A stretch of DNA of 64,000 bases, taken from Ganoderma boninense. Its lineage: Eukaryota > Basidiomycota > Agaricomycetes > Polyporales > Polyporaceae. The DNA is taken from contig CM035308.1 in assembly GCA_002900995.3 (NCBI GenBank), forward strand, positions 682,001 to 746,000, written 5' to 3'. Below, piece by piece: positions 34,966 through 48,213 of the stretch; positions within the stretch are counted from its first letter, which is position 1, and each line of letters opens with the position of its first letter. Below the pieces are notes generated by a model that worked only from the letters and a program-made list of their open reading frames with translations, searched no databases and was not told the origin of the DNA. A program made the translations under genes and the position numbers.

Positions 34966-36275
34966 ACGGACATCTTGAAATTGTGTAGTTGTGTGAGGGC
35001 TGCTTGTTCGATACACTGTCATTTCCTAGCAGCGTGAAAGGATGCGAACATCAGTGGTGTCTGGTATGTTGTTCCTGGCAGTGTGGCCTGAGGCGGCGGC
35101 GACCGTGGCGTCAAGGTTTCCACTACGTCAATAGCACTATGATGTACAGTTGTTTCCCATGGAAGGGCCCTGCGACCTCTGAGGCTCCCGTCCAAAGTAT
35201 GCAGTTGTGCGAATGTTGATATTGCTGTTGCCTGTCGTCTTCAGTCAGACTGAATTAATATGCCTCGATGATAGACCACGGCCAAGGAACTCAAATATAA
35301 ATACCGATGGGCGCTTATCGACGACAGTCGAGAGCCGTCCATAAGCGCTTACAGTTCGTTTCTCCAACTCTCTCCAACTTTTGTTCGACACCGGTGTCGC
35401 TGAGAGGGTCGCTCACCAGCCTTCGATCTCAGCCTCTCTCTGCCATACGTGATGGTCTCAAAAGCATTGCCTCGCAAGCTAGTCACCATGGCATCGGTAC
35501 GTGGTTCCCGCTCACAACTGTTACGTCAATAGGAGTATTAGCATTCGGTTGAGATATTCAACGTATATCAATCTATGGCAGCTGCATGTAGCAACGCAGC
35601 CGTTTCAGAAATGCGGACAACGAGGCCTCCACACAGGAATGTGTCCCTCGTGTTCGACCGTCAAAGGAACTCTTTGTTTCTTTCTATGTGCATACTCGTC
35701 TCCCCTGCCCTTCCCACTTTTTAATTATCTTTTCGTTATGCTAATGCCAGCTCTGTCACGGCCTCTGGGAACAAGTGACGATTGCATATGGTCCGCGCAT
35801 GGTTCGAGCGAGTCTCAGTGACACGTTGACCCTACCATCTTTAAAACTGACGGACAAAGCTTAAGGCCGCTCATCGGACGGAGAAGTTGTTGGCCATGTG
35901 CCGAATCAGAGATGTTCGTAGCATGGAACCATGATATCCCGCTTGACGGTGGTCGTATCATCTTCTGACGCGTCTAATACTTCACATCTGACAGTTCTTC
36001 GTGTCCGCCGACATAGGATCTACAAACTGCGTACTCGCAACAGGTCTAGTCTGAGTATAATTTTATCCAATGTACAGAGTTGCGATGGTCGCCACGGCTG
36101 CTAGTGCAGATTCCAGAACGGCACTTAGTGAGTGTGCCCTAACAGTTGAGTGTATTTCTCGTATATAGGGGACCTGTCTTGCGCTCCTCAGATGCGTACC
36201 TGCAGGACAGGATCCCGCAACTAGCCACTGAACGTTGAACCCTTGCGATCGCCCAATCCAACCTCAGTACTCCTC
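34966..36275. other. Intergenic region between DUF6533-2 and -3, copy B
   Basis: No gene recognised. Only short islands align with copy A, the best being the promoter island of DUF6533-3. Confidence 0.45.
36162..36168 (+). promoter_or_regulatory. TATA box upstream of DUF6533-3, copy B
   Basis: TATATAG lies 114 bp before the ATG at 36,276 in a 20-base island shared with copy A (19,195-19,214). Confidence 0.6.
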
Positions 36276-37937
36276 ATGTCCCTCTCCAACGCGACCAGAA
36301 TAATGTCCTCAGACACCAGGTATGTGTACCCATCATCACTTCATACTACGGTACCTTCCTCTGACTGCTCTGTAAATCTAGTTTTACAGGAAACCTGATA
36401 ACCGCGGCTATCGCAGGTACTTGAATGCCTATAACAGTATTTTGGTGCACAACCGACGTTTGATAGCCTTGATCGCTTATGACTATGTCCTCACTCTCCA
36501 GCGAGAAGCACGTCTGTTTTGGACACGAAAGATCAACGCCGCCTCGATCCTGTTTTTTGTGAACCGCTACATCGCTGTGGTCTACTATGTGGGTCTGGCG
36601 TATTACCGAGGTTTAACTCTGCCATACCCAGTGAGTCGTTCCTAGCTACCAAGTCCTTTGTGCTCACATTTCGTCGTAGGCGTAGGTGATCTCAATATCG
36701 AGTTAGGGTTGAATATTGACGTCAGGTTAGTTGTAAGATACACGATGATATCGATATTGGGACCAGATATCTGGAGTACCTCCCCTGGGCAGGTTTGGTT
36801 ATTTGCCTCATGCTGGGTGATACAAGGAACCCGCACTGACATGGCATGACGAGGACAGTATTCTCGGCCTTGCGAGTGTATGCTCTGAGTGGGAAGAACT
36901 GGTGGTTGACTTCCTTCACCTTCTTTTGGGCGGTTCTCGTGTTCCCTCTGAACTACTATGTACGTAGAAGCATAGTTTCCCCTCGTGTTCTCCATGGTCT
37001 GATCTACACTAGGGAGACTTTCACCATAGGTCCATCATGGTGAATCCAGTGTTAGGGTGTACTTCGAATGCGACAACCCCCACGTCCCTTAGTGAAATGT
37101 CAGTTTCCGTGTTCTTCTCTTGTGCCAAGCAATCGCTGACCAAGGTTTTAGTGGTTTGCACTCTCACACATCAGCGGAAGCTCTAGCCCCTCTCATTTTC
37201 TCTCCTCTTTAGGCACTATTTTCATTCGTGGAGGTCAAATCATCGCTGACCTGGTCGTTATCGGCGTCACTTGGAAGGCAACCTACGACGCACGTGACGA
37301 AGGGTCCATGCCGTCCTTGATGGGGGTCATGTTTAGGAATGGCCAGTCTCCCAAAACATTGATCCGAATGGCATCATGCTGAATTATGTCCTAGGCACGC
37401 AGTACTTCATGTGAGTCTCCCAAGCGGTTTCAACGGATACATCTACGTGAACTGGTCGCAGTGTCCTTCTCGTCCTCAACGTTCTACACATCATATTTGC
37501 ATTTCTCCCGGTAAAGCACTGTGTTTTGCCACCAGTTCTCGTTTTACATACTAAGGAAAATATTCAGAACACCTTCCTACACACTCCGTTGACAAACACG
37601 TCCTACGTTCCCAGGTTCTCCGAACCGTTGAGTGTCTCCTTAACATACATAATCTCATGCTTATCTGTGCGCTCTTAGCTTAACTGCAATTCTCGTCTCC
37701 CACTTCATGCTTGACCTCCACGAGACTCATCGGGCACTGTCCCACCAAGATTTGGGCCCATCTACCATACAAATCATGAGTGTCAATATTGGACAACCGT
37801 ACTCAAAGGCTCTCGAAATTGCGGACATGGAGGAGTATTCAGTGGCCTTGAATCTGACCTTGAGCCACACGGATCCGGAAAACAGATCAGGGGTGAGTGG
37901 GTCTTTCGCTGCCATCGACGGATACCAAACGCGATGA
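36276..37937 (+). CDS. DUF6533-family seven-helix membrane protein, copy B gene 3
   Basis: The ATG at 36,276 gives MSLSNATRIMSSDTR, then SFTGNLITAAIA and the core YDYVLTLQREARLFWTRK with SILFFVNRYIAVVYY. Then come RYLEYLPWA, SALRVYALSGKNW, FPLNYY, GTIFIRGGQIIADLVVIG, VLNVLHIIFAFLP, RFSEP and VSHFMLDLHETHRALS, interrupted by small introns. Seven hydrophobic segments are expected. The tail is short and acidic. The donor-like GTGAGT is at 37,893, with a read-through stop at 37,937. It is only about two thirds identical by eye to its positional partner at 19,306 over the core, and no closer to it than to other family members in this window. Confidence 0.8.
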
Positions 37938-38385
37938 TTCCGCATGCAAACGCAATCATCTCATGACTGGGTTTATGAATAGGAAACCGACAGCTTGCCT
38001 TCAAAATCCACCAACGGGCATTCTGACGTTGTGTAGTCGCGTCACTTCGCCGTTCTACAGGTACAGGCAGGAAGATATGTACACAAACCTTCTTCGAGCC
38101 GCTGCTGGTCGGGACTCCAGCTTCCAACTGTATAGTACTATCCTTTCCCTGATCTATATATATATAAGGCGAATGTTTTTATGCTATGTCGAAGTGCCGT
38201 CGAAGTGCGAAGTGCTGCCCCGGGTCCCAGTGCTTGGCGGGCGCTTCTATCTCTGGCTCATCGTGTAAGCGCCTGCTCGGAGTCCTTGCCTCCACACCCT
38301 CGACCCAACGAGTTCATTGTTCTCTCTCTTCCTACTCGCGCGACTCGGTAGTCTCGAAGACCGTGGACTTACAAGCTCCTTCAAT
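37938..38385. other. Intergenic/promoter region before p62, copy B
   Basis: It holds an AT dinucleotide run (TATATATATAT, about 38,155) that could serve as a core promoter. No gene. Confidence 0.4.
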
Positions 38386-40315
38386 ATGGCACCAAAGATT
38401 GAATACTACTGCCCTTGTCTGGCTGAATCCCCACATCCGCCGCCCCCGCACCTCCCATCGTCCTCGTACAGTTTCCACCCGCTACACAATCTTTTCTTCT
38501 GTGAAGAGTGCGACGCGGTCAGGTGCAACCGATGTGTTCTGGTGGAAGTGAGCGGATACTACTGTCCAAACTGCTTGTTTGAAGTCCCTAGTGCTAGCGT
38601 TCGTGCAGAAAAGAACAGGTGTGTCGTCCTTAGTCGTTGCGTCTCGGTGCAGTGCTCAGTGTCCACGGTAGATGCGCCCGAAACTGCTTCCTGTGTCCCA
38701 ATTGCCGAAATACCCTCACGGTGGTCCCGTCCGACCCACCGGATAACGTGGACTCGAGGATGTCTCCCATTGTCTCAACAACACTTGGCGAACCTCCCTT
38801 CTTTCTTTACTGCAACCACTGCCGGTGGGACTCGGCCGAGGTAGGGATCACGTTTGAAAAGCCCACAGGTCTCGCAGGTGCGTGTTCGGTGTCATGCGAC
38901 ATGTAGCAAGACGCATATACCCACCCCATCCCAGCGCAGCTGCAGAAGTTCGAGGACTCCGCACCGGAATCGCTCGAGTTTGAGCGACTGAAGGAACACT
39001 TTGAGCCTTTCCTACGTGCATCCTCTTCTTCTACCGCCCTCCCCAGCGGATCCTCACATCACGTCCATACGAACCCTATCACAGCAGCAGCGTCGTCCGC
39101 GCTCGCGCGCGACATACCCGGAGTTGGCAAATACAACCCTCTTTCGCGCTCGCGGATTGGTCGGGAGAAGGCTGCGCACCGACAAGAATACCCGGATTAC
39201 AAGAGCAGAGTGGAGGTTGGCAACGCGGCTGCGCTGAGTGGAGAGGTGGACGTAGAGTTCTTGATGCACCTAGAGACGGTGGACGAGGTGGCGTCGCTGG
39301 AGCAGAGATGGACTAGCAGTTGGGTGTCGCCGTTGCGCTCGAGGTCAGCAGCCCGTCCATCGAATGCCGAGGAAGCTGACAGTCGTCCTGGCACAGTGAT
39401 CTCAAGCCACTTCGAATACCGCTGCAGTCGAAGAAGTCGAAGCGCTGCCCCAGCTGCCGGCACATCCTTATCAAACCGGAGCAGAAGGCGCAGTCGACAA
39501 GATTCAAGATCAAGCTCGTCGCAGCCAACTATCTGCCTGCCATTGCGGTCACGCTCCCGCACGCGCAGGCTGCGCTCGAGATGATGAAGCGGTCGACGGC
39601 CAAGTCGACGTCCGCCGCTGCAGCGGCAGAGGAGCAGCAGGCCGCAGAGGCGCTCATTGCGGGCCACTCGTACTCGTTCCACCTCGCGTTCACGAACCCG
39701 CTCTACGACCCGATCCAAATACGGCTCGCGAAGGCGGTGGCACCGCCAACCCAGATGACGGACGACGCTGAGGCAGCGGAACGGGCACGCCGGAGCACGT
39801 TCCAAATCCAACTCCCGAGCGCTGCATTCCCGGTGGGCGCGTTCGCGGAGGCATGGGAGTACGACGACGAGGATGAGGATATGTTCTTGGACGATGACGG
39901 CATGGAGCTCGTCGACGCGCGGGGCAAGAAAGGGAAGGACGGAAGGGGCAAGGCGCGTTCTGTTGGAATTGTGGAGAAGCGGGCGAACGTTACGATTGTG
40001 AGCGGAGAGGTGCTCATCCCGAAGGAGGCGCGTGGGGACATCAGGGTGAGTGCACACGGTTGTTTGCATGCCATTCCTTCTAAGGGGCATTGGCTGATCG
40101 CGTTCGGGTCACGACATGGGCAGTTCAACATGCTGGTATCGTACACATACCGGTCAGACGACCCGGAGCCGTCGGAAGAGGCTGAGGTGGGGACGCCCTC
40201 ACGATCGCACGGGGCGAGCAAGGGCCCAGAGATGAAGAACTTTTCATTCTACACCGTGGTCGACCTAGGCTCTATCATGTACCGAGAAGAGCCTAGGCTT
40301 TCAGCGGACCTATGA
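38386..40315 (+). CDS. DCTN4: Dynactin subunit p62 (dynactin 4), copy B
   Basis: Same five-exon structure and intact frame as the gene at 21,443; exon 1 is 38,386-38,618 and exon 2 starts at 38,672. The cysteine pairs of the zinc-binding N-terminus, KRCPSCRHILIKPEQKAQ, FKIKLVAANYLP and the acidic insert are all present. Differences from copy A in exons 1-2 are frequent but mostly silent. After about 38,900 only scattered substitutions remain, for example KDDAE versus TDDAE. Purifying selection on both copies is therefore evident by eye. Its function in the dynein-dynactin motor complex is known for the family. Confidence 0.9.
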
Positions 40316-40749
40316 GGCGTAGTACAGGTTATTCTTGTTAGATACGAGTCGGGGGGTGTGATCGACGATTGGCAAGTGTCTGCCAGTCTCGGCGGATGCT
40401 GTATTGTCGAGCCAGTGTTGGGCACCGGTGGCTGGGACCTGAGGCTACGCAACGCCCTGAGGCCGTCCAATGGGTGGAAAGAGGGCGCGACCAATCAGGG
40501 GGGCTGTCGGGATCGCTGACCGCCAGAAGATGGGGGACGTCCCTGGATACGCAGTTGGATACGCCGACCCACCGAACCCATCGAGTAATCACAGCCAGGG
40601 TCACCTGCGCAGCGAGCATCGCACTGGCCTCCCTCTCTTTTCTGCTCCTCTTCTCGTACCCACCCTTCTCGTCTGCTCGTTCTTGTATGCTGCTGTGTCG
40701 GCAGAGCCGGACGCAAGCATAATTTCCGCTCTTTTCTTTCTCGCAGTCG
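40316..40749. other. Intergenic/promoter region between p62 and the membrane protein, copy B
   Basis: Nearly identical to 23,371-23,819 apart from a short deletion near 40,410. It has the same C/T-rich end and possible leader-intron acceptor. No gene. Confidence 0.4.
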
Positions 40750-41949
40750 ATGGCGTCGAGCGTCTCTCGTAATGCCGCCCTCGATCCGCTGGCCGAGAAC
40801 GCGCTGCCGACTGTGCTGGTGACACCAACAGCGACCTCCTCGACTACCCCGGACGATGACCGGACTCAGGATGGCCACAGCCTGATGTCCTCCGCTGCGG
40901 AAGAGTCTCCGCGACCACAGGCAGGCCCTTTGCCGACGAAGCGCGGAGAGATTGGTTTCGACGACGGTCTTTACAACATGCCGGGGCAAGGGGGCCAGGC
41001 GAGTTCTTCATCCACCTCCCTCCCCGAACGACACCCGGCCGACAGGGAGTATGCCGCTTCATCCGAGCTGAATGCACCCGTGGTCGACCATCCCCCACGG
41101 TCGCCATCACGGACGGAATCCACCAACACCGCAAGCACGACCGGGAAACGGAGCATCATCTCGTTTTTCAAGCCGAAGCGGATACCGACCTACGCCGGCT
41201 TGCGCCTCACCACCCTCGCCGTCTTTTTCTTCCAACTCGCCCTCTTCGCCGGCACACTCGCCGGATGGGTCCTCGCCATCCAGCGGATGCAGCAATCCAT
41301 GGCGAGCGCTTCGTCGTCAGACTCAGGTGACGGGAACACACAGGTCATGCTCAGCACCACGTCCGCGCAGATCTTCGTCCATGTCGCGTTCGGCATCGTC
41401 GCCCTCGCCGAGATCATCTTCCTCGAGCGCACCGTCTTCCGTCTCCGCGCCGAACGGTACGCATACATCCACCCCGGCGCGATCCTCCCCCGGTCCGCGC
41501 GCACGAGGGCTTCGGAGGAGCGCGAGATGGCGATTGCGTTCGCGCCGTGGCACCGGCCACCGCTCCCGACCTACGCCGCGGCGCTCGCGCAATCCGGCTT
41601 GGGCACAGGCGACGTCGAGGACAACATCATCGCGATTCCCCCGCCCCCCGCTTACGGCAACACGCGCGGAAGTACGCTGCTTCTCCGGGGCTTCCTCACC
41701 GACGCACTACGTGCGCAGCGCCCAAGGAGCGATGGCTCGGCGTGGAGCGTGGTCAGTGGGAGGAGCGCGCGGAGGAGCGGCACCAGGGCGGGGCCAGAGG
41801 ACGAGCAGGATCGCCCGAAGAGCTACGTGAGCACGGACTCCGAGTGGGAAGCGCGGTGCGATGCCGATCGGGCACTCGTCCTCGAGGAGACATTAGCGAG
41901 GCTGGAAGATGGAAACGGCAGGCAGAATGCATCAGCTACACGGAGATAA
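40750..41949 (+). CDS. Uncharacterised two-helix membrane protein with a PPxY motif, copy B
   Basis: A 399-residue frame equal in length to the gene at 23,820. The two hydrophobic helices and the PPAY motif are unchanged; substitutions are conservative and concentrated in the disordered N-terminus (for example EDRTQ versus DDRTQ) and near the C-terminus (GTGAGAGDEQ versus GTRAGPEDEQ). Maintenance of a 1.2 kb frame with no indel in both copies supports a real gene. The function is unknown; see the copy A entry for the ubiquitin-ligase adaptor idea. Confidence 0.8.
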   Translation: MASSVSRNAALDPLAENALPTVLVTPTATSSTTPDDDRTQDGHSLMSSAAEESPRPQAGPLPTKRGEIGFDDGLYNMPGQGGQASSSSTSLPERHPADREYAASSELNAPVVDHPPRSPSRTESTNTASTTGKRSIISFFKPKRIPTYAGLRLTTLAVFFFQLALFAGTLAGWVLAIQRMQQSMASASSSDSGDGNTQVMLSTTSAQIFVHVAFGIVALAEIIFLERTVFRLRAERYAYIHPGAILPRSARTRASEEREMAIAFAPWHRPPLPTYAAALAQSGLGTGDVEDNIIAIPPPPAYGNTRGSTLLLRGFLTDALRAQRPRSDGSAWSVVSGRSARRSGTRAGPEDEQDRPKSYVSTDSEWEARCDADRALVLEETLARLEDGNGRQNASATRR

Positions 41950-42770
41950 GATACTGGACAATTGATGCAGGGACATTTGCAGGGACATTTGGTGAGTTCG
42001 TCGTCTCAACTGGGGCAAGGGACATGCAGACGGCCCTCCACGATTTCATGGGAATGCTAGTCTAATGGTCCATTCGCCCTCATCTGCCATCTCACAGATG
42101 CAACATCGCTGACTGAGCGACGGCTCGTTTCCCCATAGGTTCTGATTCGTTTCGTCGGACTGCTCTCCGACAGCGTTCCTCTTCATCTTACCGCTGTCGT
42201 TGACCGTGTTGTTACCATACCTGTGCAGCTGTATCCACTATCGAATCGTGCGCTCTCTTCAGCATTTGTGGTTGTTGTGTTGGTGGGGCGTCCTTACGGC
42301 CTCAGGTGGTGATCTATTGGTCTGAGCACCTTCTACATTTTTGAGGCTTGATTGGTCATTGTCCGGGGTTGGTGATCTGAACGTTCTGAAAGTTAGTGCG
42401 TTGCGGCGGTTTCAAAAGTGGCGTGCGCATCGGTGCGAAATTGGAAGACTCCACGAGCATTGTAGCGGTGAGCATATATCTTGTCAGCTATACTAGCCAT
42501 TGCTGAATGCCGATGTTCTTGTCTAGGGCACGAGGCTTGCAAAAATCGCCCTGGTTGGCGTCGATCCTAACCGAAACGGTCCCAACTGCTCTTTTTAGCG
42601 TCCAAGAACATTACGCATCAGATTGAGGGGTTCCTGTCGCACACAGGAAGCCCGTGGTGAGAGCCACTGGACTGCACCTGCTGATGAATTTTCTTCGTGG
42701 TCGCACGATAGAGCGCGTTCTACAGTGCAAATGACGGTGAAGTATTCATAACCTCGCTCCTCAGGAACGA
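41950..42770. other. Intergenic region, copy B
   Basis: The 3' flank of the membrane-protein gene is well conserved with copy A. A 12-base direct repeat (GCAGGGACATTT) is doubled at about 41,967-41,990 here and single in copy A. No gene recognised. Confidence 0.4.
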
Positions 42771-43730
42771 TTGTCAACTACCTCCGAAGATTCGCGCTCT
42801 ACAAGGCATCCTGAAAACGTAATTGGAAGCGATAGGTCCGATTTCTGTGGTGCAGGCGACCCTTGCCGACCAGTCCTCCTCAGGGAACTAGGCCATGGTG
42901 GCCTGGAGAATTATAAGCGAATTTATGTGGGGTCGTGTGGCTGTAGTTCCTTCTACGTGAGGGGACTATTAGGTTGGTCGTACTCAGCCGTGTTTCGCCC
43001 TCCACCCGTTGAAGTTCCCGAGAGATGCACCAAGAAGACGCATCTCCCGCCGGATGACCATAGCCGACGTCTAACTTCTTGAATCAGCAAAAAGTGCCGA
43101 CCGCCAACGATCTCCGTCATCCACGGGAACCCCCTAACCATCGACCTCCTCATCCGGCAATTCGAGCTGCAAAATTCAGGCCGGTGGCTTGGATAGACGA
43201 TCTGTGTGAGAATGTCGAGGATCCTGAAGGCCGGAGGGTCCCCCGTGGTGGACCTGCCCTGGATACCCCGCATCCCCACGTGAGTCTGGCTCTCTCGGAT
43301 CAGAGGCAGCTGATAAAGTTCCTTGTTTTCAGCACTCTCAGCACTCGACGATCTCCAAATCAGGGACTGGAAAAAGTCCGGATTGACTCCCGTCCCTTCT
43401 CTTCGACCGGCCATATGCAACGCCAAAGAAGGCGTCGGAGCAGGCCCGTGGTTTGCACCCTTAGCGTGGCTGGCGGTCATAGAGCGGCCGCTGACCGACG
43501 ACGACCATGACCCCTTGACCTCGTTCCTGCGCCGGGTGTACTTCCACACATTCATGCGTCGGGTCAGGTCGGGTCGTGGTATCCGTGCAGCCGAATTTCC
43601 TGAAGGGTCCAAGGAGCTGCGCAAACGATGTCCTGGTGAATCATTTTGGCAATCGTCGAGTTCGGATGACATCCCCGCTAGTGGCGGTATGGTATCACCA
43701 GGTGTCGCGTCTTCTTTCCTGCCCGCGTGA
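42771..43730 (+). CDS. Candidate uncharacterised gene upstream of glucoamylase, copy B
   Basis: Several adjoining frames look protein-like but belong to no family I know: one at 42,771-43,082, a short stretch (VIHGNPLTIDLLIRQFEL) near 43,120, and a 3' frame at about 43,335-43,730 containing GPWFAPLAWLAVIERPL and PLTSFLRRVYFHTFMRR, ending at a TGA. A donor GTGAGT at 43,280 and an acceptor TTTTCAG near 43,331 suggest an intron. Frames do not join without at least one indel, and copy A (about 25,830-26,660) is more damaged. It could be a small hypothetical gene or chance. I give exact ends only for orientation. Confidence 0.3.
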
Positions 43731-43822
43731 CCCATCCCTCATCTTCTCCGCATGCGCACTTGCCAACATCATGAGCGTCGACCACCCGCTCGTTTGTGTA
43801 CGACATGTATTTTGGGAACACA

Positions 43823-43829
43823 TTTATAG
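43823..43829 (+). promoter_or_regulatory. TATA box of glucoamylase, copy B
   Basis: TTTATAG lies about 110 bp before the ATG at 43,935, as in copy A. Confidence 0.55.
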
Positions 43830-43934
43830 CGGTAGAATTTGCGAGGGGTCCTGCACCGACCCTCGTCGCTCATTCGTCGTCGCCGTCGGTTCACTTCGTC
43901 ATTTGCATTCCTCCAGCGCGACTCACCGGCCAAA

Positions 43935-45992
<2,058 letters not shown>

Positions 45993-46271
45993 GTGGTCCC
46001 GGTAGAAGCCTAGAGTGGGTTGGAGTGAGAACAGTGGGGAGAGTAGGAGTGAAAGGTCGTTGTTGGTTCCTTTTGTACTCGCCTCATATCCCGGAAATGT
46101 CCGTCAAAGTTCGCCGACTCCTCTTACTTACTGTAAATGAATGCATTATCGTGACATGGGTTACAACTTACGCCCTGCGATAGCGCCTGCGGTCGCACCC
46201 CACGTCTTGGCAAGATCAAGGTGGTCCGTCATCAAATGCCCGCCTGTATCTAAACACACCCTTCTCTGTGT

Positions 46272-48213
46272 CTACCACTTCTTCATATACAACCCCCACT
46301 CCGAGTAGTTCTCCCAGCGGGCAGGATACAGTCTCCAGTAATCGTTCTTTACCAGCCAGCCTTCGTCGACAGTCGGGACCCAGAGCTTGTCATCGAATTC
46401 GCTGACGCCATCGACGACGTGCGCTCTGATATCCTCTACGTCCACGCCTGCCAGATTGCACCTCACCGAATCGAGTGGGTGACCGCACGTCTTGCGTGCC
46501 TCGATCGCGCGGGCAAACGGTTCGAGGGAAGCGAGGGAGTTGCATTTCAGTTCGAGGCCGACAGTTCTGAGTTGAAGTGCGGGGACGCGTCTAGGTGCCC
46601 CGGTAGCCTCAGTCTGGGCGTCGATGTGACTGGTAAGATTGAAGGTTGTGGGGGCGTTGTCTAGTGCTGCCTCAGCATCGTTGGGGGTGCTGTGAGAGTC
46701 GTCCGATTTGTCTCCTTGGTCCGAATCAACAGCATCTTCGGAGCCGCTCTGGTATCCACGGCCTCCTCATCGTCGTCACTGTAGCCATCCGAGCTACTAT
46801 CGAGCTGTTCGTCGGAGGCATCCTCTCCCGAGTCGCCTTTCGGGCGGAGGGCACGGGACAACGAAGCGATGCCTGACGCCGCAGTTCTGGGTACGCAATC
46901 TCGCTATGGCGAACAAGCAGGGTAGTGAGCGACGAGAAGCGGTCGAGTAGGCAGGGGAGGAAGGAGAAGGAGCTCATGGTGATTACAGAGAGGCGCAGAG
47001 TTTCCACGGCCTCTGGCGGGAGCATCTTGTACAGCAGCGACAGGCACTTGAACGCGATGGTGCGGTCCGCAGGCAAGTGGACCCAGAACCGAGCGCGCGG
47101 CCCTACGACGATGAAATGGAATGCGTCTACATCGCTGGCTTCCTTGTAGCTGTTGGAACAATGAATGATGTCCAGCCGGAGTGGGTAGGCCATCTGCGCC
47201 AGGAATTGCACCATCGCTGGCGGAGACTCCTCCTCCGGCTCGTCATCGTCATCTAGATACTGTTCTTGAAAGAGATTTGAGAGCCGCACGACGGCATCCG
47301 ACGGGACCTCCAAGTAGGACAGGAGCGTGAGCGCCGACCTGACTGTCACATACTGGCCGTGGATCCACAATGCCCGGAGATGATCCAGAGAGACTGGAGG
47401 TCGATCTGGCTCCATGTCATACGTGACGTCGAGGGCGTATTCTACAATAGCCAGGGTTTGCAGGCGAGGGCAGTTGGAGAGCAGCCGCAAGAGTGTGTCG
47501 ATATCACGTGCAAAAACGGAATCTATCTCGTGGAGGTTCAGATGCGCGAGATTGGGAAAAACATTTCCCGGAAGGAACATAACTCTCGGACACCAGACCA
47601 GAGCTTCGAGGCTCGATGCCTCTCCTCCCAGAATTATCGGCATTTCACTTCCGTCCATCAAATCTGATGACCCCTTGCATGAATCGACTGTCAATAGGCG
47701 GAGCGAAGGAAAAGGTGTGGCCAATGCCTCCCGTATAGATCCGTATACCAGCCGGGTTTTTCGACTCACAGTGACATGGAGTGCTTCAACGCGGAGCGGC
47801 TGATTCTTGAGAACCCACTGGGCGGCCGATTCGTAGACTGTCGACGATGGTACTTCCACGTAGACATGGAGAGGCGTCGTCTGTCCAGACCGCCTGAGGA
47901 CTGCGTCATCGTTGTAACATTCTGCCGAAGTGTCAGGAGCCCGGGTGACGATAGAGTCGTCGATGATATAGTACCACATCCGCGGACATCTGGCGGCGAC
48001 CGAAGACCACCTGGAACAGACCAGCATGAGATTCCCGTACCAAGCCGATTGGGGTGGGGGAGTCGACGGCGGCATATTGAACAGATCCTCGAAGAACTCG
48101 GATCCGGGAGCGATCGCAAACTGGAAGATACGCCCTAGGATTTCGGGAGGTAGTTTATTTATCGGCGCGAAAGAGTTGTAATGAGCGCTGAGTTTGGTTT
48201 GAAGGGTGCGCAA
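46272..48213 (-). CDS. F-box-like protein with an acidic C-terminal tail
   Basis: An F-box motif near the N-terminus (INKLPPEILGRIFQ ... LMLVCSRWSSVAARCPRMW) is followed by about 380 residues of irregular leucine-rich segments, the usual design of the large Agaricomycete F-box family. F-box proteins pick substrates for SCF ubiquitin ligases. No ATG is found in frame: the frame opens after a stop at about 48,229, so a 5' exon or start is missing from my model and 48,213 is only the open-frame edge. The frame also ends badly near 46,726. An acidic Ser/Asp/Glu stretch (SSSDGYSDDDEEAVD) lies in a second frame, and SGSEDAVDSDQGDKSDDS plus a plausible C-terminus (ENYSEWGLYMKKW, stop at 46,272) in a third. 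Two indels near 46,857 and 46,765, or a 104-base intron skipping the acidic part, would join them. Confidence 0.75.

Noticed and set aside
13081..37937. DUF6533 genes as STE3-type pheromone receptors of a mating-type locus
   Set aside because: The motifs are those of DUF6533, not STE3, and I found no small open frame ending in a CaaX box in the surrounding intergenic DNA. High divergence alone is not enough to call a mating-type locus.
42953..43735. 260-codon minus-strand frame upstream of glucoamylase
   Set aside because: It is complementary to the better-supported plus-strand peptides, has no motif, and is broken in copy A.
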